64,000 bases of DNA from Powellomyces hirtus (taxonomy: Eukaryota; Chytridiomycota; Chytridiomycetes; Spizellomycetales; Powellomycetaceae). A program made the position numbers and the translations under genes. The notes under the pieces are model-generated. The model saw nothing but the letters and a program-made list of their open reading frames with translations. It was not told the DNA's origin and did no database searches. Location: NCBI GenBank assembly GCA_025526995.1, contig JAHLKG010000002.1:1550001-1614000 (forward strand), written 5' to 3'. Positions 42,014-53,768 of the stretch are shown here, one piece after another; positions within the stretch are counted from its first letter, which is position 1, and each line of letters starts with the position of its first letter.

Positions 42014-42443
42014 ATGCCTACTGCAAGATCTCCCATTCAAGGAGTGCAGACCCGCCAACAAGCCCGTCAAGCCACACGAGAAGCCCAACGGGGTCCTGAC
42101 GCTGAAGAAGACGTTAATAGCGATGCCTCGATCTACCATGATTCCCACGACGCAGATGTCGATGTGGATGAAATGAATCATGGAGAAATTCATGCAGACT
42201 CGGCGACAGTACCGTCCGAAGTACCGACTGACATTGTCATGGAAATTCTGCAGAGGTTCAAGATGGAAATCGACGAAAAGCTCGACCATCGGATGGACAG
42301 GTTGGAGAGGACTTTATTGACTAGTTCAAACCCTCTCGCTACATCAACTTCCCATCAACAACCCAAGAAGTACGAAAAGCCTCATATCGGAGGTCATCCT
42401 ATGGCCGTTTCACCGATGAGAAGCCCAAAAGCAGGCCTTGAGT
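42014..42443 (+). pseudogene. Copia B1 gag, N-terminal part
   Basis: ATG at 42014 (MPTARSPIQGVQ), about 143 codons matching B2/B3 gag up to SPKAGLE, where B2 was inserted. The continuation is at 48189 (YPFLHQHITHGKVEAP) and 54469. Confidence 0.93.
42439..42443. repeat. Target-site duplication TGAGT, left of B2
   Basis: Partner at 48189-48193. The native gag sequence in B2 itself has one copy (CTTGAGTACCC). Confidence 0.94.
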
Positions 42444-42809
42444 TTTTGGAGATATCGGCACTTCCAGTACTTTATCGGAATTGCAGAGGATTGGCCGAAT
42501 TCGATGTGGCCTCCAGTATACTTCGTAAAGGGGAGTTACAGAGCTCTTCTGAGATGCAGTTGACGATGTAGCGTTGTCAGATGCACAGAGATGTAATGTA
42601 TGTGAATGTATTTTATGTCTTAAAGTCTTATCGGTAATGTTTCGCTTCGAGCGTTCTAATCTACCTTTTCTCCAATCACGTGATCACACGTGATCCAATT
42701 CAGCTCTTAGCGTTACCGGTATGGCGGTCACGCGCTGTAGTCGGAGAATCCAAGTAAGGATCTAATGTAAGGACCAAACGTTGAGTACGCAAGTCTCAAC
42801 ATTCCAATA
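42444..42809 (-). repeat. 3' LTR of copia B2
   Basis: In element orientation TATTGGAATG...TCTCCAAAA, preceded by polypurine GGACAGGGGGTG (reverse complement at 42810-42821). Confidence 0.93.
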
Positions 42810-42848
42810 CACCCCCTGTCCGAGCAATCGATCCGCGATGATGGGATT

Positions 42849-45800
42849 TTACTCATTCGGGAGCTCCGTCATGGACGCTTTCGTCATTGGTGTGATGGTG
42901 TTATCGTAGTGCTTGATGCACATGTTTTCGCGATGGTGCTTGAATGCCGGGCCCGGTAAGGGCTTCGTAAGTGAGTCGGCGACCATCTCAGCGGTAGGCA
43001 GGTACTCCAGATGAATCTCCTTGTCGACGTGATCATGAATGAAGTGATGTCGAATGTCGATGTGCTTGGTACGGGCGTGATGCACGGGATTCATTGCCAG
43101 CGAGATGCATGACTGATTATCTTCGTAGATCGTTGTGGGTCGAGCATTTTCATCGAGATATTCGGGGATTTGGAGTTCTTGCAGAAGTGAGCGAAGCCAG
43201 ATTGTTTCTTGAGTGGCAAAGGAAAGTGCCATATATTCAGCTTCGGTAGATGAGAGAGCAACGGTGGGTTGGCGCTTCGAAGCCCAAGTAACGGGGCCCG
43301 CATTTCCAATGTAGAAAAGGTAGCCAGTGATTGACCGTCGATCAATGATATTGTTTCCCCAATCGGCATCGCTGTAGCCGTGAAGGGTAACGTTGTTTCC
43401 GCTGATGCAGAGGCTGTAATCTGATGTTCCCCGTAGGTAGCGAAGGACGCGCCTTGCAGCTTGCAGATGTTTAGGCGAAGGGTTGCTTGCGAAGCGAGAA
43501 AGCATACTGACCGCGACAGCGATGTCAGGACGCGTGCATATCATCAGGTACATGAGAGAACCAACGATTTCGCGATATTCTCCTTCTTGCGGGTTAGGTG
43601 AAGTCTTTGTATTTTCGACTTCGTAGGGTTCGAGCTTGGTCTGGTCCATCGGAGTGTTGACGGGCTTGCAATCTTGCATACCAAAGCGCTCGAGAATGTC
43701 GTTTACATATGACTCTTGATCGAGGTAGATGACGTGCCTTGAGTAATCGCGTCGAACTCTCATTCCAAGGTAGTGGTTGACTTCGCCTAGGTCTGTCATG
43801 TTGAACTCGTTGTGCAGGGATGTCTTGATTGATGACATTTCCGATTCGGTCTTTGCGAAAATGAGGAGATCGTCGACGTAGACGGAGATGTACTGCGATG
43901 AGTCACTTTCAGGTAGAGTTCTGATGTAAACGGCATTGTCATTTGCCAGGCGCTTGAATCCCAAGGAGGTCAGTTCCTTGTGAAGTAGGGAGTACCATTC
44001 GCGCGGGGCTTGTTTCAGACCGTATAGGGCCTTTCGGAGTCGAAGGATGGTCCCGGGCGGAAAGCCAGAGCCTTCAGGGGCATAGATTAGGATGGTCTCG
44101 GTAACAATCCCATTCAGGAATGCGGTTACTACATCCATTTGATGGCATTTCAAGCCTAGGCTGGCGGCGAGAGCGAGGAGGACGCGTTGGGTAGCAATCT
44201 TGGCAACCGGAGCGTAGGTTTCGTTGTAGTCGATACCGTAGCGTTGTTCGAAGCCTTTCACTACAAGCCGGGCCTTGTATCGTTGGGGTTGACCATTCAG
44301 GTCTCGCTTGATCTTGAATACCCATTTGGTGCGGATGGGCCGTTGATTGTGCGGTAAGGATTTGGGGTTAATGACTTCCCATGTTTCATTGGTATGAAGG
44401 GACTTCAATTCGGCATTTATGGCCTCGGTCCACTTCGGCGCGTCGTCTGATGAGAGCGCTTGTTTGTAGGTTTGGGGTTCTTCGGTACTTGCAGCCGAAA
44501 GAGCGATCGCCGTCTTCTCGTTGATGTAGTCAGCGAAGACTGTCAAATGATTGACATTTTCGATCGGTTCCCATGTATTATCTTCGTCTTCGAATCCTAG
44601 CCATTTGCAGAGGAATTCGGGGCCTTCCGGGCCATCACGTGAGTCGAGAATCTCTTCGACTTCGTAGAGTTCTTCGGGCGGGATGTAGTCTTTCGCTAGT
44701 TCGAGTGCTGAGGTTTCGTCGAACGTTACATCGCGAGAAATGACTATTTCTTGACGGTTGTCATCCCAACAGCGGTAAGCGCCGTCAAATTCGTAACCGA
44801 TGAGTTTGAGACGTGTGGCGCGCGGTGCCAACTTTGAGACTTGTTTTCTCTTGACGAGATGCACGAAGGCATCGGCCCAAATCACACGAAGGTGAGAGAG
44901 TGAGGGCTCTTCGCCGTTGAGCCGTTCGTACGGCGAAATGTTGTTATTGGACTTGTGGGGTAGGCGATTCCGTAAGTAGACTGATGTAGCCGCTAACTCG
45001 GTCCAGAGTTGTTTCGGGATGCCGTATGAGTGTTCCAATGAACGAATGGTGTCGAACAGAGTGAGGTTGAACCTTTCAGCTACACTGTTGGACTGTGGGG
45101 AATCTGCAGCGGTGAGTTCGTGCAGAATGCCCTTTTTCGAAATGAATTCTTTCAGATCGTGATTGACAAACTCCCCCCCTCGATCGGAATGAAGTCGTCT
45201 GACCCTTTCGTTGGTCTGTTTTTCGATGAAATTGATGAATTCAATCAATTTTGCAGTAGATTCGCTCTTCGTCTTCAAGAAGAAGATCCATGTGAAGCGG
45301 GAATAGTCATCGATCACAACGAGGGCATATTTCTCATCGCCAACCGCGGGTATGTGCGGACCGTTTAGGTCGAAATGTAGGCGATCGAGTGGCGTCTTGG
45401 ACCGTGTCATCGTACCGTTGAATGGTGAGCGCTTGTGCTTACCAAACTCGCAACCCTTGCAGACTTCGTTGGTCATTGGGAGCTTGAGTTGCTTCATGAT
45501 GTGAGTGCCTGGATGGCCCAATCGGTGATGCCAGAGGGTTCCTTCGTTGACAGGAGAAAAGGGACCAGAACAAGCCCCAGAAGAAGCCGCCGAAGCAGCG
45601 GCGGCGGCGGCGGATGGTGCCCCCGAGGGGGCACCTTCCTCAGCATCATCCGATGCTTTTGGGGCGGCCGGCCCCCCACCACAGCCAGCCCCCTCGCTCT
45701 CCAGTGGGGGGCTGGCCAGCCCCAAATTGGGGCGGCCAGCCCCCTCACTGGAGAGTATGGGGCCGGCTGGCCCCCCATTTGGGGCGGCCGGCCCCTCCGA

Positions 45801-47708
45801 CGTGGTTTGGAGCGGGGTAGAACGCGTGACCGTGATGCCGGTAGCGTCTGTTGACAGGTCGAGCGCTTGAATCGATGTATCGGACGCGTGTGTCGGTACA
45901 TTGGATGCGTTTGTCCATTTTGTCAATTCGGTAGGTGTATCTTTCGACGCGTGTGTCGGTACATTGGACGCATTTGTCCTTGAGCGAGTTTGAGTAACGA
46001 AAGCCATCGGAGTTGGCGAGATGTGATACATTCCTCGAACGAGAGGTATGGTGATGTCATTCGTAGTGCCATTGCAGTCTTGAATGATAGCGCTCTCATC
46101 TTCAAAGGTGACTCTCTTTCCATCTTTTGCGAGTGCGAAGACCGAGATGAGAGTTTTGGCGAGTTTCGGAACGTAGAGAACATCGGTGAGTGGTACATCT
46201 CCATCTGGAAGCTTCAAGATAGCGTTCCCTTTCGCTTCGGCATCAAGAAAGGCATTGTTTCCAAATCTGACGCGCGCTGAGTGCTCTTCGTAGGATTCGA
46301 GAATGGAAATGTCATTCGTCATGTGCTGTGAGCAGCCCGAATCCAGGTAAGCCAATGTAGTGGCGTTATGTGCTTCTGCAATGTTGGCATTAGCAGCGGG
46401 TTTTAAGGCTTCGACTGCCTTGGCTTTGAGGGGACAATTGAATGGGGTATGTTCATTCGAATTGCATAACCAACAGGGGAAGTTCTGTCTCTTCTTCGAG
46501 TCTGTGGTCTTCTTCGCGTCGGTCTTCTTGTGACCTGAGCCGTCTTTCTTTGAAGGTTGGGCTTCGAGCGCGATGTTTTCGCTCTTCTTGGCGAATCGGT
46601 TATTTTGGTTACTCTTGTTACTTCCGTTATCCAGACGCTTGGCAGCTGCCATGAGGCCATGGAGATCCTTGAAACTTTGAGTTCTGACGAGCTCTGCATG
46701 ATGTTCATTCATTTCGCGAAGGTAAAACCACTTGTAGATTTCGAACGGCACCTTCAAGGGGATTTGACTTGTAATCTTCGTGAATGAGGTATTGTACTGC
46801 GAGATGGAATGACTTCCTTGTCGGAGTCTTTCAAGTTGAGTGAGCAAAGTTTCTTCGTGATCGCTTGGTTGGTAACGCGAGAGGAAGGGAGGCTTGAAGG
46901 ATTCCCAATCCGTGATGGGCTCCACCATCCCTTGTTCGGCATCTTTCTGGTGATTACGATACCATTGTTTTGCTTCGCCAGAGAGCTTCGTGAAGATGAA
47001 TGAGAGCTGTTCTTCTTCAGATACGGGTTTTAGGCGAAAGACTAGAGTAAGTTGATCGACGAAGTCGGCGAGTTTTGAGAGATTTCCCGTCCCGTCGAAT
47101 GTAGATACTGCATCGATTGCAGATTTGAAGTATGCGAATGATGTACGTTGTGCGTCCCGATCATCGCTCTTTCTGCTGCTCGTAGTTGTTGTGCTCTCCG
47201 TTGGGGAAGACGGACGAAAGTGAGGGGCAACTGGGGCTTCAACTTCGCCGTGAGTAATGTGTTGATGTAGAAAAGGGTACTCAAGGCCCGCTTTTGGGCT
47301 TCTCATCGGTGAAACGGCCGTAGAATGACCACCGATATGAGGCTTTTCGTACTTCTCGGGTTGTTGATGGGAAGTTGATGTAGCGAGAGGGTTTGAACTA
47401 GTCAATAAAGTCCTCTCCAACCTGTCCATCCGATGGTCGAGCTTTTCGTCGATTTCCATCTTGAACCTCTGCAGAATTTCCATGACAATGTCAGTCGGTA
47501 CTTCGGACGGTACTATCGCCGAGTCTGCATGAATTTCTCCATGATTCATCTCATCCACATTGGCATCTGCGTCGTGGGAATCATGATAGATCGAGGCATC
47601 GATATTAACGTCTTCTTCAGCGTCAGGACCCCGTTGGGCTTCTTGTGTGGCTTGACGGGCTTGTTGGCGGGTCTGCACTCCTAGAATGGGAGATCTTGCA
47701 GTAGGCAT
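42849..47708 (-). CDS. Copia B2 Gag-Pol polyprotein with chromodomain (1619 aa)
   Basis: Uninterrupted frame from ATG 47708 (MPTARSPILG) to TELPNE. By residue: Gag (about 1-400), zinc knuckle CWLCNSNEHTPFNC (about 411), protease YLDSGCSQHMT (about 455), THASNVP repeats (about 580-620), Gly/Pro/Ala linker (about 630-715), GAG-pre-integrase LWHHRLGHPG, integrase FDLNGPH, HSDRGGEF and SVAERF (about 782, 843, 878), chromodomain LYEVEEILDS..FLCKWLGF..NTWEP (about 1006-1056), reverse transcriptase with YVDDLLIF (about 1279), RNase H YSDADWG (about 1446) and a closing motif DSLTKPLP. The chromodomain keeps the three aromatic cage positions (Y, W, F). The linker differs in length between B1, B2 and B3. 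Confidence 0.96.
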   Translation of the reverse strand: MPTARSPILGVQTRQQARQATQEAQRGPDAEEDVNIDASIYHDSHDADANVDEMNHGEIHADSAIVPSEVPTDIVMEILQRFKMEIDEKLDHRMDRLERTLLTSSNPLATSTSHQQPEKYEKPHIGGHSTAVSPMRSPKAGLEYPFLHQHITHGEVEAPVAPHFRPSSPTESTTTTSSRKSDDRDAQRTSFAYFKSAIDAVSTFDGTGNLSKLADFVDQLTLVFRLKPVSEEEQLSFIFTKLSGEAKQWYRNHQKDAEQGMVEPITDWESFKPPFLSRYQPSDHEETLLTQLERLRQGSHSISQYNTSFTKITSQIPLKVPFEIYKWFYLREMNEHHAELVRTQSFKDLHGLMAAAKRLDNGSNKSNQNNRFAKKSENIALEAQPSKKDGSGHKKTDAKKTTDSKKRQNFPCWLCNSNEHTPFNCPLKAKAVEALKPAANANIAEAHNATTLAYLDSGCSQHMTNDISILESYEEHSARVRFGNNAFLDAEAKGNAILKLPDGDVPLTDVLYVPKLAKTLISVFALAKDGKRVTFEDESAIIQDCNGTTNDITIPLVRGMYHISPTPMAFVTQTRSRTNASNVPTHASKDTPTELTKWTNASNVPTHASDTSIQALDLSTDATGITVTRSTPLQTTSEGPAAPNGGPAGPILSSEGAGRPNLGLASPPLESEGAGCGGGPAAPKASDDAEEGAPSGAPSAAAAAASAASSGACSGPFSPVNEGTLWHHRLGHPGTHIMKQLKLPMTNEVCKGCEFGKHKRSPFNGTMTRSKTPLDRLHFDLNGPHIPAVGDEKYALVVIDDYSRFTWIFFLKTKSESTAKLIEFINFIEKQTNERVRRLHSDRGGEFVNHDLKEFISKKGILHELTAADSPQSNSVAERFNLTLFDTIRSLEHSYGIPKQLWTELAATSVYLRNRLPHKSNNNISPYERLNGEEPSLSHLRVIWADAFVHLVKRKQVSKLAPRATRLKLIGYEFDGAYRCWDDNRQEIVISRDVTFDETSALELAKDYIPPEELYEVEEILDSRDGPEGPEFLCKWLGFEDEDNTWEPIENVNHLTVFADYINEKTAIALSAASTEEPQTYKQALSSDDAPKWTEAINAELKSLHTNETWEVINPKSLPHNQRPIRTKWVFKIKRDLNGQPQRYKARLVVKGFEQRYGIDYNETYAPVAKIATQRVLLALAASLGLKCHQMDVVTAFLNGIVTETILIYAPEGSGFPPGTILRLRKALYGLKQAPREWYSLLHKELTSLGFKRLANDNAVYIRTLPESDSSQYISVYVDDLLIFAKTESEMSSIKTSLHNEFNMTDLGEVNHYLGMRVRRDYSRHVIYLDQESYVNDILERFGMQDCKPVNTPMDQTKLEPYEVENTKTSPNPQEGEYREIVGSLMYLMICTRPDIAVAVSMLSRFASNPSPKHLQAARRVLRYLRGTSDYSLCISGNNVTLHGYSDADWGNNIIDRRSITGYLFYIGNAGPVTWASKRQPTVALSSTEAEYMALSFATQETIWLRSLLQELQIPEYLDENARPTTIYEDNQSCISLAMNPVHHARTKHIDIRHHFIHDHVDKEIHLEYLPTAEMVADSLTKPLPGPAFKHHRENMCIKHYDNTITPMTKASMTELPNE

Positions 47709-47822
47709 CTTGACGGTGTGCTCGGTACTTTCTTGGCACTTGAATTTGACGGAAGACTTGTAGTTTACAGGTTTTACGAAGGGAGAATGATTCGAATTCG
47801 ACCGGTCTCAGGGCTCATAACC

Positions 47823-48188
47823 TTTTGGAGATATCGGCACTTCCAGTACTTTATCGGAATTGCAGAGGATTGGCCGAATTCGATGTGGCCTCCAGTATAC
47901 TTCGTAAAGGGGAGTTACAGAGCTCTTCTGAGATGCAGTTGACGATGTAGCGTTGTCAGATGCACAGAGATGTAATGTATGTGAATGTATTTTATGTCTT
48001 AAAGTCTTATCGGTAATGTTTCGCTTCGAGCGTTCTAATCTACCTTTTCTCCAATCACGTGATCACACGTGATCCAATTCAGCTCTTAGCGTTACCGGTA
48101 TGGCGGTCACGCGCTCTAGTCGGAGAATCCAAGTAAGGATCTAATGTAAGGACCAAACGTTGAGTACGCAAGTCTCAACATTCCAATA
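47823..48188 (-). repeat. 5' LTR of copia B2
   Basis: 366 bp; the primer-binding site (GGTTATGAGCCCTGAG, reverse complement ending at 47822) abuts it. Has paired CACGTG boxes. Confidence 0.93.
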
Positions 48189-48193
48189 TGAGT
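48189..48193. repeat. Target-site duplication TGAGT, right of B2
   Basis: Second copy; followed by 53 bases of B1 gag before GyA. Confidence 0.94.
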
Positions 48194-48241
48194 ATCCTTT
48201 TCTACATCAACACATTACTCACGGCAAAGTTGAAGCCCCAG

Positions 48242-48246
48242 TTGCC
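48242..48246. repeat. Target-site duplication TTGCC, left of GyA
   Basis: Partner at 54469-54473. Joining the flanks restores the B-family gag sequence GAAGCCCCAGTTGCCCCTCAC. Confidence 0.95.
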
Positions 48247-48665
48247 TGTGAGATGGCCATCATGGCATATTTATACTTTACTTATTTTCGGCTAGTAAAA
48301 AGCCATATCCCAAGTTAAGACAGACGCGCCTCATAAGCGATTACCCAATCCCTCATAAGCAGAACTCCCCACAAGTTTACCCCGCGGTCTCAGTACTGCG
48401 CAGCTACACTGCCATCGCTGCACTGCCATCGTCCCTAGATGATCTCCCCGTTCTCCACAAGTTAGTTAGAGACTAAGAACCCGAGAACCTCATATATAAA
48501 CGAGAAGGAAAGAACCCCCGTAGAGATCATCATCCATAAACACGTCAAACTCTCATTCATCTTCCTTCAATCAGAAATCACTCCTTTTACCTTTCGATCC
48601 TTTCATTTTCTCTTCCGTTGCTCGAACTACAAGTCTCTCCCGCCTTGAAACATAGGCTCCTCACA
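48247..48665 (+). repeat. 5' LTR of GyA (419 bp)
   Basis: TGTGAGATGGCC...GGCTCCTCACA. Contains CATATATAAACG, a likely TATA box, about 130 bp before the end. No CACGTG box. Confidence 0.95.
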
Positions 48666-48678
48666 TGGTAGCACCACC
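48666..48678 (+). other. GyA primer-binding site
   Basis: TGGTAGCACCACC directly after the LTR. Its complement ends GCTACCA, as in an initiator tRNA-Met 3' end with the A1:U72 pair. The same 13 bases follow the C3 LTR at 62489. Confidence 0.85.
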
Positions 48679-48743
48679 TTCGTCCCTCCTGTCAGAACTC
48701 ACTTCCTCTCGCTCTCTCTTTGATTTGAATATAGTAATCCACA

Positions 48744-49949
48744 ATGGCTGCACCACCAGGACCTGCCGCCTGGACTTTTCCCGCCGTAGGCCCTGCTCTG
48801 CAGAATGGTGACCGACTCAGTGAAATCACCTTACGAACAACTCTGCTTGCCAATACGAAGACGATCCCATACTTCTCTGGCGAACATGATATGGAGCTGA
48901 TCAATCTCTTCGTCACGACAAACGTCAGAGCTTGCAACCATTTCATCACAGCTTATACCGGCATCGCCTACAATGAGTTCAATTACTTCGACGAATATGC
49001 CATCACTAACATGGACCCATCAGTCGTCGCTTGGCATGTCGCTATCATGAACAATCTCCGCGTTCAGCCTGCCGCCCCTGCAGAAGGCGTTGCCGCCTGG
49101 TGGGCCACCCAGTTCTATTAACGCTGGATGCCTCGCAACGTCACCAACCGTCTGCATCAAGAAATGGCGGCTCTCTCGCTTGGAAACTCGCTTGAAGATT
49201 ACATCCGTGAACTAGAACAATACCGACATCTCGAGACGATCGCTGTCCGCGCCAACGGCAATGCTACCGAACGACTTCTCCTTGAATCCGAGATGATCGA
49301 CATCTTTCGCGCAGGCCTTCTTCAAAACACGACCTACGGTCTTTACCTTGTTCAAGCCCTCCAAAACTTCATGACGATGAGGCTCACCATTGGACAAGCC
49401 GTCACTTGGCCCCTGGCCGTAATCTGCGTCCGAAACGCAGCAGCCTCCCGCAATCTGGTCGATGGCTACCTTACTACTCCGGCACAAGCGCAAGCCAAGG
49501 CCCCTGCCCGATTCCATCCTTACTCGGGTATCGAACAAGCCCCCTCTCGCACTCCTTGACGTACCTTTCAACAACCCGTACCGGTTACTCCTCGAAGGAC
49601 ACCGACTGAGACACAAACATCTAAACAACCCATTCCGCAGACACCAAGAAAGAGATCAGGCGTGCCAACCCCAATAATGACTCCACAACAAACTCCTACA
49701 CGCAGACCAGCATTTCCCAGGACTCCAGGACCTCCCAAGACTCCGACAAAGCGGGGAAGTGCAATGCTTTGCAAACGATGTGGACAAACGAATCACACCA
49801 TCCAAGATTGTTTCGCCAAACGAGACGTCAACGGCGAAACCCTTGAAGAACGAACCACCGGTAGCAACTATCCTGTCCGACAAATCAATCGGATCAGTGA
49901 AGTCGAAACCGATGAGCAAGAACGGGATTTTCTGGACGGCTGGGAGTAG
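48744..49949 (+). pseudogene. GyA gag with two in-frame stops
   Basis: ATG 48744 (MAAPPGPAAWTFPAV). One frame, broken by TAA 49119-49121 and TGA 49557-49559, ends at TAG 49947. Capsid-like region followed by a Pro/Thr-rich stretch and the zinc knuckle CKRCGQTNHTIQDC (about 49770). The stops sit in otherwise conserved-looking sequence, so they are mutations rather than programmed signals. Confidence 0.85.
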
Positions 49950-52900
49950 ATCTCAGCCCGATAAGGGACGTCTCATCTTCCCTGAATCCGATATTCCCTG
50001 GATGACATGCAACCGACCGCCCGAAAGCCCTAAGGGCAATCCTACATCTATTCGACAAGCTGACCTCCAAGCTCGATTACAGCCTGGCAAAGCCTCGAGC
50101 GCGCCCAGTTGGGTCTTCCGAGTAAAGATGGGTAACAAACCAATCATAGCCCTCCTAGATACCGGTTGCAACACTATGGTCGTTCAAGACCGTGTCGCTG
50201 ACGAACGAGAACTCGAGAAAAGACCTCTCGATAAACCCTACAATATTGATACTGCTGGTGCCGGTCAAACGATTCGCATCGTATCCTTGACAACTCAATT
50301 GATTCAAATCTTCAATAACGCTTCACAAGACTACGATTCCGTCGCCTCCTTTCATTTCGAAATCGCACCTATTGGAATCCGCTGATTTTAGGATTACCAT
50401 TCTTCGAAGCTATTGGAACTTTTACCTGCATCACTGTCGAGCGACCGCATCGTATCCTATTCACTCTAGATGGAAAAGCTTTCAATTGCTCATCACTCCC
50501 ATCTAAACGACACGCTCAGAACCCTGATTCATTCATCCGGAAAGCCCAAACATTTACCATCCACGGAGCTGCCAAAAGCACCAAACGCGAACGACAGAAA
50601 CCCTTCCAGGGTATTGCCGCTGTCTCAACAAAACGATTCAACAAACAACTTTGGCACAAGCAATATCGGGAAGCCTTCGCGATACACATACGTCCTGGAA
50701 CAAAGAAGAAAGAAGCCGAAACCAATACATCTTGGCCCAAATTCCTCGACTCTGTTCTTCAACAATTCGAAAATACGCTCTTCAAAGAAACCGACGAGCT
50801 ACCCCCCGATCGTGGCGAGAATAACTTTCATATTGACATCATTCCTGGGTCGAAGCCAGTCTTCCAAGCTTTGCGTCCCATATCACAGGACCAATTGAAT
50901 GAACTCCGGAAACAACTAGATCATCTATTGTCAAAAGGATGGATACAGCACTCCAAGTCCCCATGGGGCGCCTCAGTCGTATTCGCTGTTAAGAAGACTG
51001 GCGGAATTCGCGTCTGTTGGGACTATCGCGGGCTCAATGCTGTCACGATCAAGGACCGCACACCGCTCCCTAACCTAAGAGAGATGCGAAACCAACTTCT
51101 AGGCGCCTGCCTTTATACTCTCATCGAGTTGAAAGACGCTTACCATCAACTACTCATCGCCCCAGAAGATCGTGAGAAAACAGCCATCCGCACAAGATTT
51201 GGACTCTTTGAATATGTCGTTATGCCCTTTGGACTGTGCAACGCACCTGGCGCCTTCCAGCGACTAATGAACCAAGTCCTGGGTGACTTGTATGACATCT
51301 GTGTCATTTGCCACCTCGACGACATCCTTATCTTCTCATCGAACCCCGAAAGACATCGTCAAGATGTGAGAAAAGTACTTCAACGATTACAAGACCATTC
51401 CCTTTTGTTACTCTTTGTCAATGTTGCCAAATGCCACTGGGGAAAACGCGAAATCGAGTTCTGTGGACATCTCTTCAGCGTCAACGGAATGCGTATCGCG
51501 GATGACAAAATCGCAGCTGTTCGAGATTGGCCGACCCCACGGACTTCGCAACACATCAGGCAATTCCTAGGACTAACAAATTACTTCCTGGATTACATCG
51601 AGCGATACGCCGAAATTGCCGCACCCTTGTCAGCCCTACAGGGTATTAAAAGCGCATTCGAATGGACAGATAAGGAGCAAAAAGCCTTCAACGCCCTCAA
51701 GGCTGCTATCACAAGCGCTCCAGTCCTAGTGACCTTCAATCCCGATCAACCAATCTATGTGCACACCGATTCATCTGGCTATGCCATCTCGGGATGGTTA
51801 GGACAAACTATCAATGGAGAACCTCTCCCTATGCCTTTACCAATTCACCGAGTACGAACTATGGAGCAGCTGCCCAAGCTTCGACCGGTACTCTTCTTTT
51901 CGCGCAAGATGAATGGAGCTGAGACCCGATACCCGGTACACGAGCAAGAGCTACTAGCCCTCGTAAAGTTCCTTAAAACGAACCGGTTTTACCTTATCAA
52001 TCGGCCCTTTATCGCTCTTGTTGATCATCAATCACTCGTACACCTACAAACGCAACCCCACCTGAGTAAACGCCAAGCCGGATGGGTTGAAACACTGCAA
52101 AAATTTGACTTCTCAATCCAATATCTTCCCGGCCGATTCAACACCATCGCCGACCTGCTCTCGCAAAACCCTACATATGCACCACGATGCATCGAATGTC
52201 AAAAACGACTGATGGTTACGGCGTATATGAATACGAACGAGCACCCATTTCCAACTACATTCGGATTCGAACAATGGAAACATGAATTGCTTCAAGATGA
52301 ATATGCGCTCCACATCATTGAAATGCTCGAAAAACCAGAGCATGAGCGCCCCGGCCGTTATCGCAGATTCGCCATATGATCCGATGGAATCATCACGTAC
52401 GAAGGCGAACGTCTTTACGTCCCGTATACAATCCGACCACACGTTCTCCGAGAGTTCCACGATGAGCTTCCTAACGGCGGACATCAAGGGCCATTAGTCA
52501 CTTATGCTAAAATGTTGCGCCGATACTTCTGGCCCAAGATGCAGCAAGACATTCGCTCTTTTGTCCGAACCTGCGCCAAATGCCGCTCGTTTTCGCGCCC
52601 ACCACGCAATGGCCTCCTAAGACCACTCCCAATACCATCCACAGTTAACCATACTCATGGATTCGACCTATTCGAGTTACCAAGACCCCAAGGAAGTCCC
52701 GAGCGTCCATTTATCATATGCATCGTCGACTATTTATCAAGCCGAACGCACCTCGTCCCTGCGGAAAGCACCCTCTCAACAAACGAGTTAATGACGCTCA
52801 TCCTAAGCCAAGTTTGGAAACATACCGGCGTACCTCTCCTCATAATATCCGACCGAGAACCCAGGTTATTAGCAGACCTTTTCTCCGCCTTTGCCAAGTT

Positions 52901-53768
52901 AACCGGTGTCAAACACGAGTTCGCTACGGCACGACATCAACAAACTGACGGCCGAGTAGAAAGAATGATCCAAGTTACCAAATTCGTCACCCGCAAGTAC
53001 CTTGATTATAGCGGATCCAACTGGCGTGAATTCCTACCATTGGTCAAGTTCTGCCTCAATTCGATGCCCCGACGCCATCTCAATGGCCTTGCTCCATTCG
53101 AAATTGAGTTGAACCGAATGCCACGCCCTCCAGGCTGGAATACCAATCCAGAACAACTTGCTCACATGACACCGCCAAACCGAGCTCTTGTTCGACTGTA
53201 CCAGGAACGAGCTGCCGAAATCAATCTTACGGTCCAACAAGCTCTTCGCGACGAGCAAGACCGTTATGAGCAATATTTCAACCAAGGGCGCACCCCCATT
53301 GCCTTTGAAATAGGCGATCTCGTCGATCTCAATCGTGAACAACTTGCAATCAACTTCGACCAAGTTAAACCAGCCAATCTCACGCCCAAATGGATCGGAC
53401 CGTTCACAATATCGGCCAAAGGACCTCATCCAGACACATATCGCCTAGACCTCTCTCAAACGGTTCTCAAGGCGATCTGGCCCTATTTTCACGTCAACAT
53501 ATTGCAGAAGCACGTGCCCCCCATGCACCCACTCCGCGATCAAACACCACCTCCGCCAGAGCCGGTCCTCGTCGAAGGGGAACTTGAATACCCAGTCGAA
53601 GCAATCCTCGATGAGACCGTAACCGGCCGAGGCCGAGCTCGCCGCCGAATGTTCCTGACCAAATACATCGGCTGGCCCGGACCCTCCTGGCAACCCGAAG
53701 CCAATCTCAAAGACACAGAAGCGTTCGAGATATGGCGAGTCAACAATCCCCCTCTCCCGCTTAGATAG
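49759..53768 (+). pseudogene. GyA pol (protease, RT, RNase H, integrase, chromodomain)
   Basis: The protease frame (LLDTGCNTMVV, about 50150) is +1 relative to gag and overlaps it, as expected for a frameshifted Gag-Pol. It stops at 50383-50385, after which the sequence continues in a different frame (a shift). RT and RNase H occupy 50871-52379 (DYRGLNAVT, LKDAYHQLLI, catalytic motif HLDDILIF instead of YLDD, HTDSSGYAISGW) ending in TGA 52377. Integrase follows at 52512-53768 (CAKCRSF, SDREPRL, DGRVERM). The C-terminus has a chromodomain (EYPVEAILDE, FLTKYIGW, SWQPEANL). No functional protein is expected from this copy. Confidence 0.92.

Larger units (their letters stand above)
42444..48188 (-). 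mobile_element. Full-length, recent Ty1/copia element B2
   Basis: 5745 bp, 366-bp LTRs at 42444-42809 and 47823-48188 that differ at about one base (GCGCTGTAG for GCGCTCTAG), TGAGT duplications, and an intact 1619-codon frame. Inserted head-to-head into its own relative B1. The best candidate in the window for an active element of family B. Confidence 0.96.
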
